NCBI RefSeq assembly: GCF_943734655.1
Contig: NC_071354.1
Coordinates: forward strand, 158,431,142 to 158,495,141
DNA length: 64,000 nucleotides
Direction of reading: 5' to 3'
From: Sabethes cyaneus
Taxonomy: Eukaryota > Arthropoda > Insecta > Diptera > Culicidae
Shown here: piece by piece, positions 34,080-44,039 of the stretch
Layout of the letters: each line of letters opens with the position of its first letter
Position numbering within the stretch: the first letter of the stretch is position 1
Position numbers and translations under genes: made by a program
The notes under the pieces: model-generated
Databases searched by the model: none
The model's input: the letters and a program-made list of their open reading frames with translations, nothing else
What the model was told of the DNA's origin: nothing

Positions 34080-34244
34080 ATGACTATTAATCTGCTGACA
34101 GCATTTGTCTTTCTCAGTTTTCAACTCTTGATCGTGTATATTTTAGTGCCGTCAACTAGACTTAGACTTAGACTAGACGGTAACAGCCGGGAATGGTCAT
34201 GTATGTACGGTGACAACAGTAAAGGTCCTAAAGTGGAACCCTGA
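34080..34244 (+). CDS. 54-residue frame with N-terminal hydrophobic segment; possible decayed first exon
   Basis: The frame opens MTINLLTAFVFLSFQLLIVY and stays hydrophobic for about 23 residues before PSTRLRLRL, the layout of a signal anchor followed by a basic, Pro-containing stretch, as in microsomal P450s or other anchored enzymes. From about 34160 the sequence becomes minus-strand Jockey DNA, and the frame stops at 34244 inside it. If real, this is the start of a broken gene whose remainder was lost to the transposon cluster; it may equally be chance. No downstream exon was recognised. Confidence 0.25.
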   Translation: MTINLLTAFVFLSFQLLIVYILVPSTRLRLRLDGNSREWSCMYGDNSKGPKVEP

Positions 34245-34445
34245 GGAGCTTAAGAGTAATTTCCAAACCAGTTAGATAGAGATGAACCTAATTGCACGAC
34301 CAGAGTCAAGTCATGTTGTTAAAACTACCGACGCTAAGCTAAGCTAGCTTTCAAATCAGTGTAAACAGTGTCAATCTGATCGAGCTGGTCCATTGTGCGT
34401 AATCACAGCAAAATAAAATGAAGCAAATTTGTTGTAACCGATCTA
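34160..34445 (-). pseudogene. Jockey-type RT fragment (inverted)
   Basis: Minus-strand 34253-34200 reads APQGSTLGPLLLSPYIHD, the VPQGS-x-LGPLLF block. Upstream minus-strand sequence to 34445 contains decayed RT coding sequence, including the WLGSYL-like region. It lies head to head with the plus-strand Jockey fragment starting about 34450. Confidence 0.6.
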
Positions 34446-34449
34446 CCAA

Positions 34450-35115
34450 AAAGAAATCCATGGCTGGAATCATATCTCACCGGACCAAAAGCTTTTGTTC
34501 AGATTGACCATGAAACCTCTGCGACATTCAATGTCACTTCAGGTGTTCCTCGAAGAAGTGTAATAAGGCCCGCTTATTTTTAACCTGTGCGTAAACGACC
34601 TTGCATATCTGCTGTCATCTGGACAATCGTTCTTCGACGACGACCTCAAAATCTTCCGGGTAATATCATCTGCCCTAGATTGCGCCACCCTGCAAAACGA
34701 CATCGATCAACTTTTGATGCAGTGTATCGAAAATGGAATGGTGGTAAATATCAAGAAATGCAAGGCGATATCTTTTACTCGTTGCATAAATACTACTGAG
34801 TTCCCATACCAAATTGACTTGTCAGTCGTACTTTAACAGGTGAATTTCATGCATGACTTAGGTGTAATAATTGATAACAAGCTGCGATTCAACGAGTATG
34901 TTGCATTAACTGAAGCTAAGGTTTTTTCTATTTTGGGTGCTGTTCGTCGCCGTACAGCATACTTTACAGACGTCTATGCTCTTAAGTCACTGTATTGCTC
35001 ATTAGTACGAACTCAAGTATACTTGAGTATGCAGCACCAGTGCGGGCGCATTATCACATAACAAAGGCCCTCAAACTAAAACTAGTCCAAAAACATTTCA
35101 TCCGATTGGTCAGAG
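34450..35115 (+). mobile_element. Jockey-type LINE fragment, RT
   Basis: Plus-strand blocks in order: PWLESYLTGPKAFVQID, TSGVPRRSVIRP (in place of SGVPQGSVIGP), FNLCVNDLAYLLSSGQSFFD, DDLKIFRVISSALDC (catalytic YADD changed to FDDD), then after a stop DLGVIIDNKLRFNEY, ILGAVRRRTAYFTDVYALKS, and VQKHFIRLVREM. The blocks and spacing are those of Jockey-clade RTs. It is fused directly to RTE-type sequence at about 35115. Confidence 0.75.
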
Positions 35116-35511
35116 AAATGGTCATCTGTAGCACCTACTTTCCACGTTTGAATATTCGGAAACACACCTGGAGGCATCCATGTGAAGACTCTAGCTCTCA
35201 GATCGATCATGTCTTGATTGACGGTTAACACTTTTCGAATGTCATCGATGTACGGTCTTTTCGGGGATCAAATATCGAGTCCGACCACTATCTCGTAGTG
35301 TGTAAGATTCGCCCAAGGCTGTCGAACACGGTGGAGGCTCGAATTGAGAGGACGCTGTGTTTCAACATCCAGCGGTTGCCGGCAGATAGCGTGGCAGTGA
35401 AGTACGCCAGCAAGCAGGTAGAAGGAGAAGATATAAATGAGCTGTGAAGGAACATCCATGCGAAACAGCAGCGAGAGAGGTGGTAGGCACGACGGGTGGA
35501 AGACAGCGTAA

Positions 35512-35571
35512 CTGTCACTCTCTGGCATTCGGCATCAAACCAGCATGATGCCGAATGCCAGAGAGTGACAG
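35512..35571. repeat. Perfect 26-bp inverted repeat within the RTE relic
   Basis: 35512-35537 and 35546-35571 are exact reverse complements with an 8-bp spacer AACCAGCA. The surrounding coding sequence has decayed, so an exact 26-bp palindrome here must be recent or maintained. It breaks the RTE linker frame. Confidence 0.85.
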
Positions 35572-36686
35572 ATGGAAAGAACCAGACCAGGCGTCGCATG
35601 CTCACTGCGGCAACGGGTCACAGCAGAGAGAGGTACAGAGAGACTAGAGCTGCGAAACAAAGAATTCAACGTCTAAATAAACGCGAGATCGAGGAGCACG
35701 TTCTCGCCGGCGCAGAGGAGCAATATGCCAACAACGACACACGGAAGCTCTACAAAATGGTGAGATGCAGGAATTTTGCCATGCCTGTGATGTGCAATGA
35801 TAGTGCTGGCAACCTTCTTACTGACAAAACGGCGGTAGCAGCCTGGTGGAAGGAGCACTTCCCGACACTGTTGAATGAAGAGGTAAACGCGGAGATCAGC
35901 AGGGACATGATAAGAATTGTATGCGATGATCAAGCTCTGGAGCCACCAACACAGGAGGAGGTTAAGCAGCCAATCAGTGACGTGAAAAACGATAAGGTTG
36001 CTGGGAAGGACCGTATCCCGGCTGAACTTCTAAAAGCGGAGAACGCTGCAATCCACAGGATCATTTTCAAGATCTGGGAGAAAGAACAAATACCGGAGGA
36101 GGGGTTGGATGGCTTCATTTGGCCAAGCTTTTAAAAAGGGGCATCGATTCGAGTGTAAAAACCAACGAGAAATTGCATTGCTCAATTCTGCCTATAAGGT
36201 GGTCTCCCGTATCCTGTTCTGCAGACTGAGACCCTTAGCGTAGTCCTTTGTCGACGAGTACCAAGCTGGTTTTCGTGAGAGTCGCTCCACGACGGATCAG
36301 ATGTTTACCCTGCGTCAGTTGCTAGACAAGTTGCGAGAGTACGGGGACGGGACGCGAGGCATACAGATGTTAGGCATACGGACGCAAGGCATAGTACGCT
36401 AGGCATACAGACGTCAGGCATAATGGATATGAGGCATACTGGATTGAAGGCATACTACCAAAAGGCATAATGGACGTGAGGCCGAGTGACCGCAAGGCCG
36501 AATGGACGAGAGGCCGAATGGACGAGAGGCCGAATGGACGAGAGGCCTAATGGACGAGAGGCCGAATAGACGTGAGGCCGAATGGACGCGAAGCCGAATC
36601 GTCTAATAGACATTAGACCACCTGCACAACAATGAGAACCGAAGTGGCTAGTCAGCTTACTAGCCAGATGCTGCAAACGCTTTTAA

Positions 36687-36775
36687 GATGATTCAGGGCG
36701 AACCGGTTCGCATTCCTATGACTACTGACCCTAGTTAGTTTTTCTTAGTCCTCGCATCGATGACAAAACCGATTT
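36687..36775 (+). repeat. Dispersed GC-rich module, internally deleted copy
   Basis: GATGATTCAGGGCGAACCGG then, after a deletion, CTAGTTAGTTTTTCTTAGTC and CTCGCATCGATG. The same words bracket the full module at 37170-37348. Confidence 0.55.
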
Positions 36776-36956
36776 TCGTTTTTTTTTTCAAGCTAAAGAC
36801 ACAATTGTGTTCTGCTGGCACAATGTGCGTTACCTGGCTTTGTATTTCATTTCGAAGTTTTATACAGCGTTATAGATCCAATTCAAATCTTGGCCTAACG
36901 CGAATTTCATTTTCTGTGATTTTTTGGTAACGGGGGTGTTGCGGAGGGTTTTTTCA

Positions 36957-37812
36957 CACTAGCCCGAATACCACATAGCCGAAGAGCACTTGCCTAAATG
37001 ACAGTAGCCCGAATGTAACACTAATCCGAATGTATGACAATTTTTCCAATAGGCGTATTCTAATTCAATTGAATTGAAGTGACAAAAGGAAGCTCGGTTA
37101 ACCATGTTATGAGTTATGCTTGTCATGAGATATGAAACTTTTTTATCATGTTAGTATCGCACGTTTCCTAGATGATTCAGGGCGAGCCGGCCGCAGGCAA
37201 CGGCGAGTGTTCGCCGGTGACCCGCCGTCGGAAGCGCCGGCCACTGCGGGGGGGCAGCCCCCCCGCAGAAATCACATCTGTCTAGGTCTATTCGATTTCC
37301 TAGGTCTACCGACCTCTAGTTAGTTTTCCCTAGTCCTCGCATCGATTTAACTTTTGTTGAATACAAAGCGGCGTAGCCGCTTTTTGCGGCTTTCAAACTG
37401 AATAAGCGGTGGTTCTCCGCCAAATAGTACTTTCGGCGAAAATGGCGAAATATACTAAAAAATATGCTACATTATGGAAAACAATTTATCCTAGATGATC
37501 GAAAGCGTAGTCGGCCTGCGAATATTTCATTTTTCCAAAGGATTTTTTACATTTTTGCTATTCATATTCGTATTGTATTGGTATTCAATAGAATTATTAC
37601 GTCTAATTGTATTAATTTGCAATTGTACATATAATTCTACCGAGGCCTCATGAGCATATGATCCTTGGTTGGTACGTTCTTACTAGCTCATCTTACCAGT
37701 ATAGCAGATTCAGCAACCTTGCAGTTACGGAGCGCCTAATGGTACATTCGGGTTTGCTATTTGGCTAGTTACTTTCGGGCTAGTGGTTTCCGGGCTAATG
37801 TTATAAAATCGT
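36957..37812. mobile_element. Inner foldback with AGCCCGAATxxxACx repeats
   Basis: 36957-37034 carries AGCCCGAATACCACATAGCC, AGTAGCCCGAATGTAACACT and similar ~15-bp units. 37735-37812 carries their reverse complements (TTTCGGGCTAGTGGTTTCCG, ATTTGGCTAGTTACT). The pair encloses the GC-rich module, making a foldback within the foldback. Exact ends and target duplication could not be fixed. Confidence 0.6.
37165..37420 (+). repeat. Dispersed GC-rich module, fullest copy, with GC hairpins
   Basis: GATGATTCAGGGCGAGCCGG, GTGACCCGCCGTCGGAAGCG, then a perfect hairpin CTGCGGGGGGG-CAG-CCCCCCCGCAG (37244-37268), CTAGGTCTATTCGATTTCCT, and AAAGCGGC-GTA-GCCGCTTT (about 37367-37385). The first half is also in both Helitron-like copies just before their 3' end (22040-22105 and 30725-30785), and other parts are at 25545 and 36687. 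Confidence 0.7.
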
Positions 37813-38932
37813 CGAGGAGGGTTACTTAATAAAAACATTTGGAAATTAGAACACTAATACCCAACACCGCATAAAACAAAAAAATAGAAACTGGAAAATA
37901 ATTAATTGAAGTTATCATCGCATCACTGATGAATTTTCAGTGTTTTAAGTGACATGGCATTTCGTCAAAGAAGTCATTCGAACGAATATATTGAGCCAAA
38001 CGGTAATTGGACCAATTTTGCTTTAACGACGCGGTTACCGTATGGCACGTCGTTTACTGGATGTTTTGTACCACCACCTTTGGCTCGTTATCATATCTGT
38101 TCTTTTGGTCTTTTTTGATCACCGTGCAATTTTCTTATCAGATTTAAATTGATTCTTTTCGGTGAATTATTAAATTAACTTAGTATTGTTAACGTTTCTG
38201 CTTACTTTATTCAACCATCCTCAGAAATTTATGACAAACAACTTATAATTTAAATTCAAACTTGAACGTTTGTCGCCGCTATCGTTTTACTGTTTCCTTG
38301 TCTGTAGTGATCTGATTTGATTTTGACATATCTGTTTTGCCAAGCATACATTCGGCCTCGTGTTCATTCGGCCTCGCATCCATTCGGCCTCGTGTCTATT
38401 CGGCCTCGTGTCTATTCGGCCTCGTGTCTATTCGGCCTCGTGGCTATTCGGCCTTGCGTCTATTCGGCCTCGCGTCTATTCGGCCTCGCGTCTATTCGGC
38501 CTCGTGTCCATTCGGCCTCGCGTCTATATGCCTTGTATCCGTATGCCTTATATCCATTATGCCTAGCGTACTATGCCTCGCGTCCGTATGCCTAACGTCC
38601 GTATGCCTAACGGGGTGTCATCGAGAGTACAACTTGCAGACGCATCATCTGACTTTAAGGCGATGTACGATTCAGTCAAGCGAAACGAGCTGTGGCAGAT
38701 AATGCTAGAACATGATTTTCCGACGAAACTAGTTACGCTGATTCGTGCGACGCTGGATGGATCCAAATCATGCGTTAGAATAGCGGGTGAGGTCTCAGCA
38801 GCTTTCGTGACGTTGGATGTACTAAAGCAAGGGAATGCACTCTCTAATCTACTATTCAACATTGCCTTGAAAGGTGCAATATGAAGAGCAAACGTGGAAA
38901 GGAATGGAAATATCATCACGAAATCTCACATG

Positions 38933-39640
38933 CAGTGATGGTAAAAACTCAAAACCACAAAACTCATTAAAAATCAAAATCAACTGTGAATCAAGTCAGC
39001 TTGATGCTATGCAGAAAAAAAATCAAGCGTGAGTTTTTCTATTTTCATAGCAAGAAGCACAAAACTCACACATATTGCTTCCCGCTGGATCACATTCTGC
39101 TTTGCTTCAACTGCTACCCGGAGCTATGCGCATATACATACAAATTCCTTGTTGAACAGCATAAGCGTTCTCTCGTGCGATACGTAGCTGTGAGTGAGCG
39201 CGAGGGAATGAATCTCTAAATAAATCGCCAATTCGCAAAGCTAAACTAAAACGCATATTTAAATTACATGTTTATCTAATGATTATTAGGCTTGCTACTT
39301 TCTAGTTAAGAAAATGTCGATTCCCGCGAAGGAAAAATGTAAATTCCGCCAATATGTTTGCCATCTTAATTCATGAATGTGTGTTGCGTATTTCGCTGTA
39401 GCTGCTTTCTCTGACGGTAGATTCTTTTTTGCTCTCTGGTTCGTTGTATGAAATGCCAGCAGTGGAAGAATGAAGCTGAATGTTCACAGCTGAATTTGAT
39501 TAACATCGCATAGCAACAGAGAGATCGCGTATAATAGCGAGAGAAATTCTTATGTGAGTTTTGCGCTTGTGATCATGGTTAAAATTTCTTGTACTTGAAA
39601 TCTCATTGAGTTTTTTGCTGCTATGAATTTTACAACACTG
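38933..39640. mobile_element. Nonautonomous hAT-type element, 708 bp, 8-bp target duplication
   Basis: CTCACATG at 38925-38932 is repeated at 39641-39648. The ends are CAGTGATGGTAAAAACTCAA and (reverse complement) CAGTGTTGTAAAATTCA. CAGTG ends with an 8-bp duplication are the hAT signature. Removing it rejoins the host RTE frame as ITKSHMLRGFADD, placing the insertion just before the catalytic FADD. The interior has no transposase; words like AAAACTCA recur near both ends. Confidence 0.8.
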
Positions 39641-40041
39641 CTCACATGCTTCGTGGCTTTGCGGATGACGTCAATATCATCGGCATCAACCGTAGGGCAG
39701 TGGAAGAGGCCTTCAGCCCGTCCTTTTGAAAGGGAAGCGGCGAGATCGGGGCTTTCCATTAATACCGCCGAAACGAAGCACATGATTGCTTGCAGGGAAC
39801 GTGGGAGACCAAGTGGTGTTGGTGCCGAGGTGGAGTTAGATGGGGAACGATATGAAGTAGTGGAGGAATTTATATACCTTGGTACACTCGTGACATGTGA
39901 CAACGATGTAAGCCGCAAAATGAAACGACGAATTGCAGCCGCGAATCAAGCTTTCTACGGATAACGTAGCCAGTTGAAGTCCCGCAGTTAGCAAATTCGC
40001 ACAAAACTGGCACTACAGAACACTAATCCTCCCGGTGGCCC

Positions 40042-40150
40042 TCAAAAGCAACAATGTGAGTTTTATTGTACTTTTATGGCAGTTTTCATAACCAATTTTG
40101 GTCTTCAATGCCATCATAAGAGTGTAATTAAATCCAAATTGTTACTTGGG
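40042..40150. mobile_element. Palindromic MITE family copy inside RTE relic
   Basis: CTCAAAAGCAACAATGTGAG ... ACCAATTTTGGT ... AAATTGTTACTTGGG. The host RT reads LILPVAL before it and YGHE after it, the normal LPVALYGHE sequence, so the insertion point is known to within a few bases. Confidence 0.75.
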
Positions 40151-41084
40151 TTTTACGGACATGAATGATGGACACTAAAGGAACGCTGATCGACGAATGC
40201 CTGGGGTTTTGAGCGTAAAATTCTGCGATCCATACTTGGTGGCAAAATAGAAAATGGAGTGTGACGCAGACGCATGAATCACGAGCTGTACCAAGTATAC
40301 AAATATGCTGATATAGTGAAGGTAGTACAATGTGACAGGCTGTAATGGGCCGGGCACGTGGCCAGAATGCCAAACGAAAGAGTAGCCGAAATTATTTTCA
40401 GCAGAGGACCAGGAAAAGGCCGTAGACTCCGAGGCAGACCGCGCACTCGATGGGTGTGCGCCTTCGAAGACGATGCACGTTCAGCTGGTGTTCGTGTGGA
40501 TCGGAGAACGGTAGCCCAGGACCGACAGTACTGGAGGATCATAATTTGTTCAGCGCAGGATCGGTAACGGACCGTTACTACTAAAGAACGAAAGAAGATT
40601 TCATCTTCGACCTTCTCACAAACTGCAAATTTGCAAATTATCAATATCTAGCCTGCATTTTTTGAACGCATGACGCACTTCTGTTGCCACTCAATAGGAC
40701 AAACTATGGGTACAGCAACCCATTCAGGGTTCGTAGCCGTGCTTTTAACGTTCAGTTTGACTTTAATATTAGCACAAATGTTTTTGTAAATAGAATTAAG
40801 CTACAAGTCTGTACGAATATGTGCAAATACGTCTTCTTAAAACATAAAGTATAATAGTACTGGCCGTTGTTGTTCAATACAATACTTACAATTACAGCAA
40901 AATCAGTTCATGAGTTTACCTGTAAAGAATACAAAAAATAAAAATTAATAATCTATTTGTGAAAATATCTTAAGTAAGTTATACATATTAGTTACAGTTG
41001 AACTATTTGATTTAAAATAATAAGTTGAGAAATTAGCTGTTCAGTCCTCGAATAAAGTAAACGGCAGGCAATGGATTTACGCCA

Positions 41085-41118
41085 ACAACGTTTCGTTCCG
41101 GGATTGAGATCTTCTTCA
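41085..41118 (-). ncRNA. Partial hammerhead-like motif
   Basis: On the minus strand: CTGAAGA (an intact CUGANGA core), A, GATC-loop-GAAC as a poor stem II with one mismatch, then GAAACGTTG. Stem I is not evident. It is weaker than the motifs at 6948 and 50021. Confidence 0.3.
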
Positions 41119-41720
41119 GAGCTTCTAGGATATGTGTTTTATTACTTAAGTAATTTACTTATCCTTTGTTTTCATTTACGCATTCGGCATTTTTTTCGAT
41201 TCATTGCACAAAATGGACCGAACGACTTTAAAATTCATGAAGTCCTAGATTGCAACATGTAAGTAAGCAAATTACCCGCCCCTCCAGAATGTGGTTTATC
41301 AACCAAAAGTCTCAATTCGAGTGTGAACTTCCGTTGAATGTTCTTGTTTCTCTCATTTACCAACTGTTTCCCGTTTAATTTTGTTACATAACAAAAATCT
41401 ATCACAATATTCCCGATTCTTCTAAAACGCTCAAAGTAATAATTTTTAATTACCTGACATTAGTTTGATTTTCTTACTAGTCTCTTGCGATGCAAGTATA
41501 TCAAAGCTTTGGGTATAACCGTCTTTAAGACATTACCTTCTTTATCGGCAGGCTTCGCAGCCGGTTATTAGAGTACAGGACAATTACAGGGCTAGTGTAA
41601 GGATCCTATTAAACTCTAGCAGTACCACACAGCCGAGATTAGTACATACGACGACTGACTTGTTAGATTAGCATCGTACCTTGCTGTTAACAGGGCGATG
41701 GGATATAGTAGACATTATGA
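41119..41720. other. No gene recognised
   Basis: AT-rich sequence with stops in all frames and no repeat family identified. Confidence 0.3.
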
Positions 41721-41724
41721 TATA

Positions 41725-42530
41725 CAGTAATGACCCGATTTTGTCACCCCCATGATGAATTTAGGGGTGACAAAAACGGGTATTTTTTCAATTTTTATTT
41801 TTTTGCAGATAATATAGAACGAACTACATATATTTCATTCTGATCACCTTTAGGACATTTCGCACTTACATCTACCTCTCTGTGGACATTTGTCACCTGT
41901 TCACAGCAGTCCCACAGGTATGAAAATTTTTGATTGCGCCGAAATGGTTGATTATACTGGTTTGTGGGGTCAGTCCCGGCGTAGTGGTTAGCATTCACGC
42001 CTCTCACGCCGAGGACCCGGGTTCAAATCCCAACTCCGCAGAAGTCACGAATGACCCAAGCTGGTTAAAGTGACTATAATCTAACAAAAAAAAATTATAC
42101 TGGTTAACTATGTTCATAGAAATTTCATAGCGTAAAAAGCTCTTTCTTATGGTATGAACGATTCTTTGATTAACCTCCCTAAAAGTAAGATAGAAATTTT
42201 ATTTTTCAAGCAGTAAGAGATAGAGCAAAAAAATGTTCTGCAACATTTTTGAGAAGATTATTATAAAGAACTTTGCCAGAAAGTGACCTTCTAGCTATTA
42301 TAGTTGTGGAGATAAGAAACAACTTTTGTGAAAACTTCACGATAATCAACACAGTTCTTTTCACAGTGTTTTAACACATTTGACATGTTTCAAAATGATT
42401 TTCAAACTAAGCTTTTGATAAATCAAAAGCGTGACAAAATCGGGTAAAAAACGTGACAAAGTCGGGTCAAAAACGTGACTAAATCGGGGTAGTGATAAAA
42501 TCGGGGAGTGACAAAATCGGGTTACCACTG
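41725..42530. mobile_element. TIR element with repeated GTGACAAAATCGGG subterminal words
   Basis: Left CAGTAATGACCCGATTTTGT (41725-) and right (reverse complement) CAGTGGTAACCCGATTTTGT form inverted ends; TATA lies outside both (41721-41724, 42531-42534), so the target is TA or TATA. GTGACAAAATCGGG variants recur five times at 42430-42522 and in inverted form at the left end. There is no coding capacity. A SINE inserted at 41963 accounts for 143 bp, leaving about 663 bp. Confidence 0.75.
41963..42093 (+). mobile_element. tRNA-derived SINE with 12-bp target duplication
   Basis: The head GTAGTGGTTAGCATTC (A box) and GGGTTCAAATCCC (B box) are spaced as in a tRNA, but the acceptor and anticodon stems do not pair, so it is not a tRNA gene. 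A short body (GAATGACCCAAGCTGG) and A-rich tail follow. ATTATACTGGTT at 41951-41962 recurs at 42094-42105, proving retroposition. It would have been transcribed by RNA polymerase III from the internal promoter and mobilised by a LINE. Confidence 0.8.
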
Positions 42531-42534
42531 TATA

Positions 42535-43370
42535 TGTCTCTAAAAGACTGAGTAACACTTCTTGGAAATGCAAATTAAATGATGAAGATACTTAAAGAGA
42601 CAAATGCCTTAGCATGTTTTAAGATAAGTTTCGAATGTACTTTCACTTTAATTATATCTCGGTCGCCAGTTTTTTCCAACTTTTTATTGTATAGCAGCAC
42701 GAAATATGGCTAATTTTTACCTAAATCGTTCAGTAACTCGCTCTGTATAGAAGATACGTGTTCACTTTCTTCTGCAAAAGTGTGTGATTTTAGTAGATGC
42801 AAATGTTTGCAGAACATTATTTTTCCCTAAATCACATAGTTTTGAAGCAACAGTGAAAACTCCGATATTTGGGGGTCCGCCATTAAAGACGCCTAATATC
42901 TCAACAACCGTGATACTTAGAGGAATAATGTTTTCAGCAAAAAGCATCATAATAAGATTACCTAAAACTTTCTAGAACATTCTATAGTTCTATATCATCA
43001 AATTAGAAAGTTAAATTTTGCAGCGCCACCTGTGTTTTAATTCTGAACTAATGCTAACCACCAGTTGTTGCACAGAAATTCTTCCGAAGACGCCATATTG
43101 AAAAAAAAACACTGTGAAAAGAGTTATTAAAAAAGTTCACGATTCCCAGCAATCAAACCACTGTGCAATGGTGTAAAACTCCAAAGAAAAGTATAAAAAT
43201 ATGTTCATTAGAACGTTAGAAATTTTAAACATATTGTTTTGTTGAGTACTTTCGGCTGAATGAAAACCGCTTTTTTATACTGCCTGTCGTTTCGGTATTT
43301 TTCAAAATTCAAACTTCCGTCCATTGGTATTCAACGATTAGACAAGAAAATGTCAAAAAACGTATTTTTT
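42535..43370. other. Unclassified; probable old repeat
   Basis: No gene. AAAACACTGTGAAAAGA (43106-43122) is the exact inverse of 42356-42372 inside the neighbouring TIR element, suggesting a second related element. The CAGCGCCACCTGTGTTTTAA wording is typical of dispersed mosquito repeats, but I cannot define ends. Confidence 0.3.
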
Positions 43371-43373
43371 ACC

Positions 43374-43465
43374 TGACCGCTGTGGTTCAAAGGCGATACA
43401 ATATCTAGAATCACAGCGCCTAGGGGAAATGTTGGGTTCGAATCCGGTTACAATTGGCTTTCTTT
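43374..43465 (+). mobile_element. tRNA-like SINE, second family (copy 1)
   Basis: TGACCGCTGTGGTTCAAAGG, then GTTGGGTTCGAATCCGGTTA with a good B box (GGTTCGAATCC). It shares this order with the inverted copy at 43924-44010. The stems do not close like a tRNA. The 3' end and target duplication were not found. Confidence 0.5.
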
Positions 43466-43923
43466 GCAGCTAGCAGTTAGGTTTAATCCGCTGAACTGCC
43501 GGTCGGATAAAAAGTAACGAAATACGAACCTAGTAAGTGTTGCTTCAATGACCCTGTTCCAATCTAGTTTTTTGTTCTTTCTCATTCTCGTCTTGTTTCG
43601 CCCTGGAAATACTATCAACATATTTGTTTCTACAATTTCCTTCATCTCATTTAAAATTATTTTTAAAGTCCGACTTTATTTAAAATACCAACCTCGTGTT
43701 TTAGTCTCGACCTTGAAAGGCGGTCAGGCATATAAATTAATATTTTTTGAAATTGATGTAGGGACGGTAGAAGAAAGTAAATCTTAGATTGAAGGAGAAA
43801 GAGCGAAAAGGTGAGAGGGGGGAGTATTAGTAGCTACGCTTAACAAGTAGTCGTTGTGACTCCTACCTTTTGTCCAATGCTGGAAGGTGCAGCATGGGTC
43901 GAACCAAGCTATAATCTGAGATT

Positions 43924-44010
43924 ATAACCGGATTCGAACCCACAACACCCGCCAGGGCATGTGGCTCACTGGTACTAATGTACCTTTGAACCATAAACGC
44001 GCTGGTCATG
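43924..44010 (-). mobile_element. tRNA-like SINE, second family (copy 2)
   Basis: Minus strand: CATGACCAGCGCGTTTATGG, TTCAAAGGTACA, GTTGTGGGTTCGAATCCGGT. It shares TGACC, GGTTCAAAGG and GGGTTCGAATCCGGTTA with copy 1, which lies 0.5 kb away in the other orientation. The palindrome ATAATCTGAGATTAT follows at 43911-43925. Confidence 0.5.
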
Positions 44011-44039
44011 ATGAGACTGCACAACCCCCTTATTAAGTG

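Larger units (their letters stand above)
36343..38621. mobile_element. Foldback element with arms of 16-bp tandem units, inside RTE relic
   Basis: Left arm 36343-36620 and right arm 38340-38621 are inverted copies built from 16-bp units (AGGCATACGGACGCAA grading to AGGCCGAATGGACGAG). The 9-bp CGAGAGTAC at 36334-36342 is repeated at 38622-38630, and removing the element rejoins the RT frame between LREY and NLQTH. A 9-bp target duplication and tandem-repeat arms resemble Foldback-type elements. The 1.7-kb interior holds another foldback and two copies of the dispersed GC-rich module. No transposase was found. Confidence 0.8.
35115..40600 (+). mobile_element. RTE-type LINE relic interrupted by three other elements
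   Basis: It begins with the endonuclease end: VICSTYFPRLNIRKHTW, QIDHVLIDG, and the SDHYLV box at 35280. A linker and RT N-terminus follow in a 212-codon open stretch (35496-36134: VAGKDRIPAELLKAE), then IALLNSAYKVVSRILFCRLR and YQAGFRESRSTTDQ to 36342. RT resumes at 38631 (DFKAAYDSVKRNELW, FPTKLVTLIRATLDGSK), and after a hAT-type insertion at 39649 with FADDVNIIG. The tail ends near 40590 (WAGHVARMPNERV). Without insertions it is about 2.4 kb, so the 5' third is missing. Stops show it is dead. Confidence 0.8.

Noticed and set aside
35496..36134. 212-codon open frame as a stand-alone gene
   Set aside because: Its protein is the RTE linker and RT N-terminus, in order with endonuclease upstream and RT downstream.
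41980..42045. A tRNA gene (Glu-like)
   Set aside because: A and B boxes are present but the anticodon and acceptor stems do not pair, and the unit has a body, an A-rich tail and a 12-bp target duplication, so it is a SINE.
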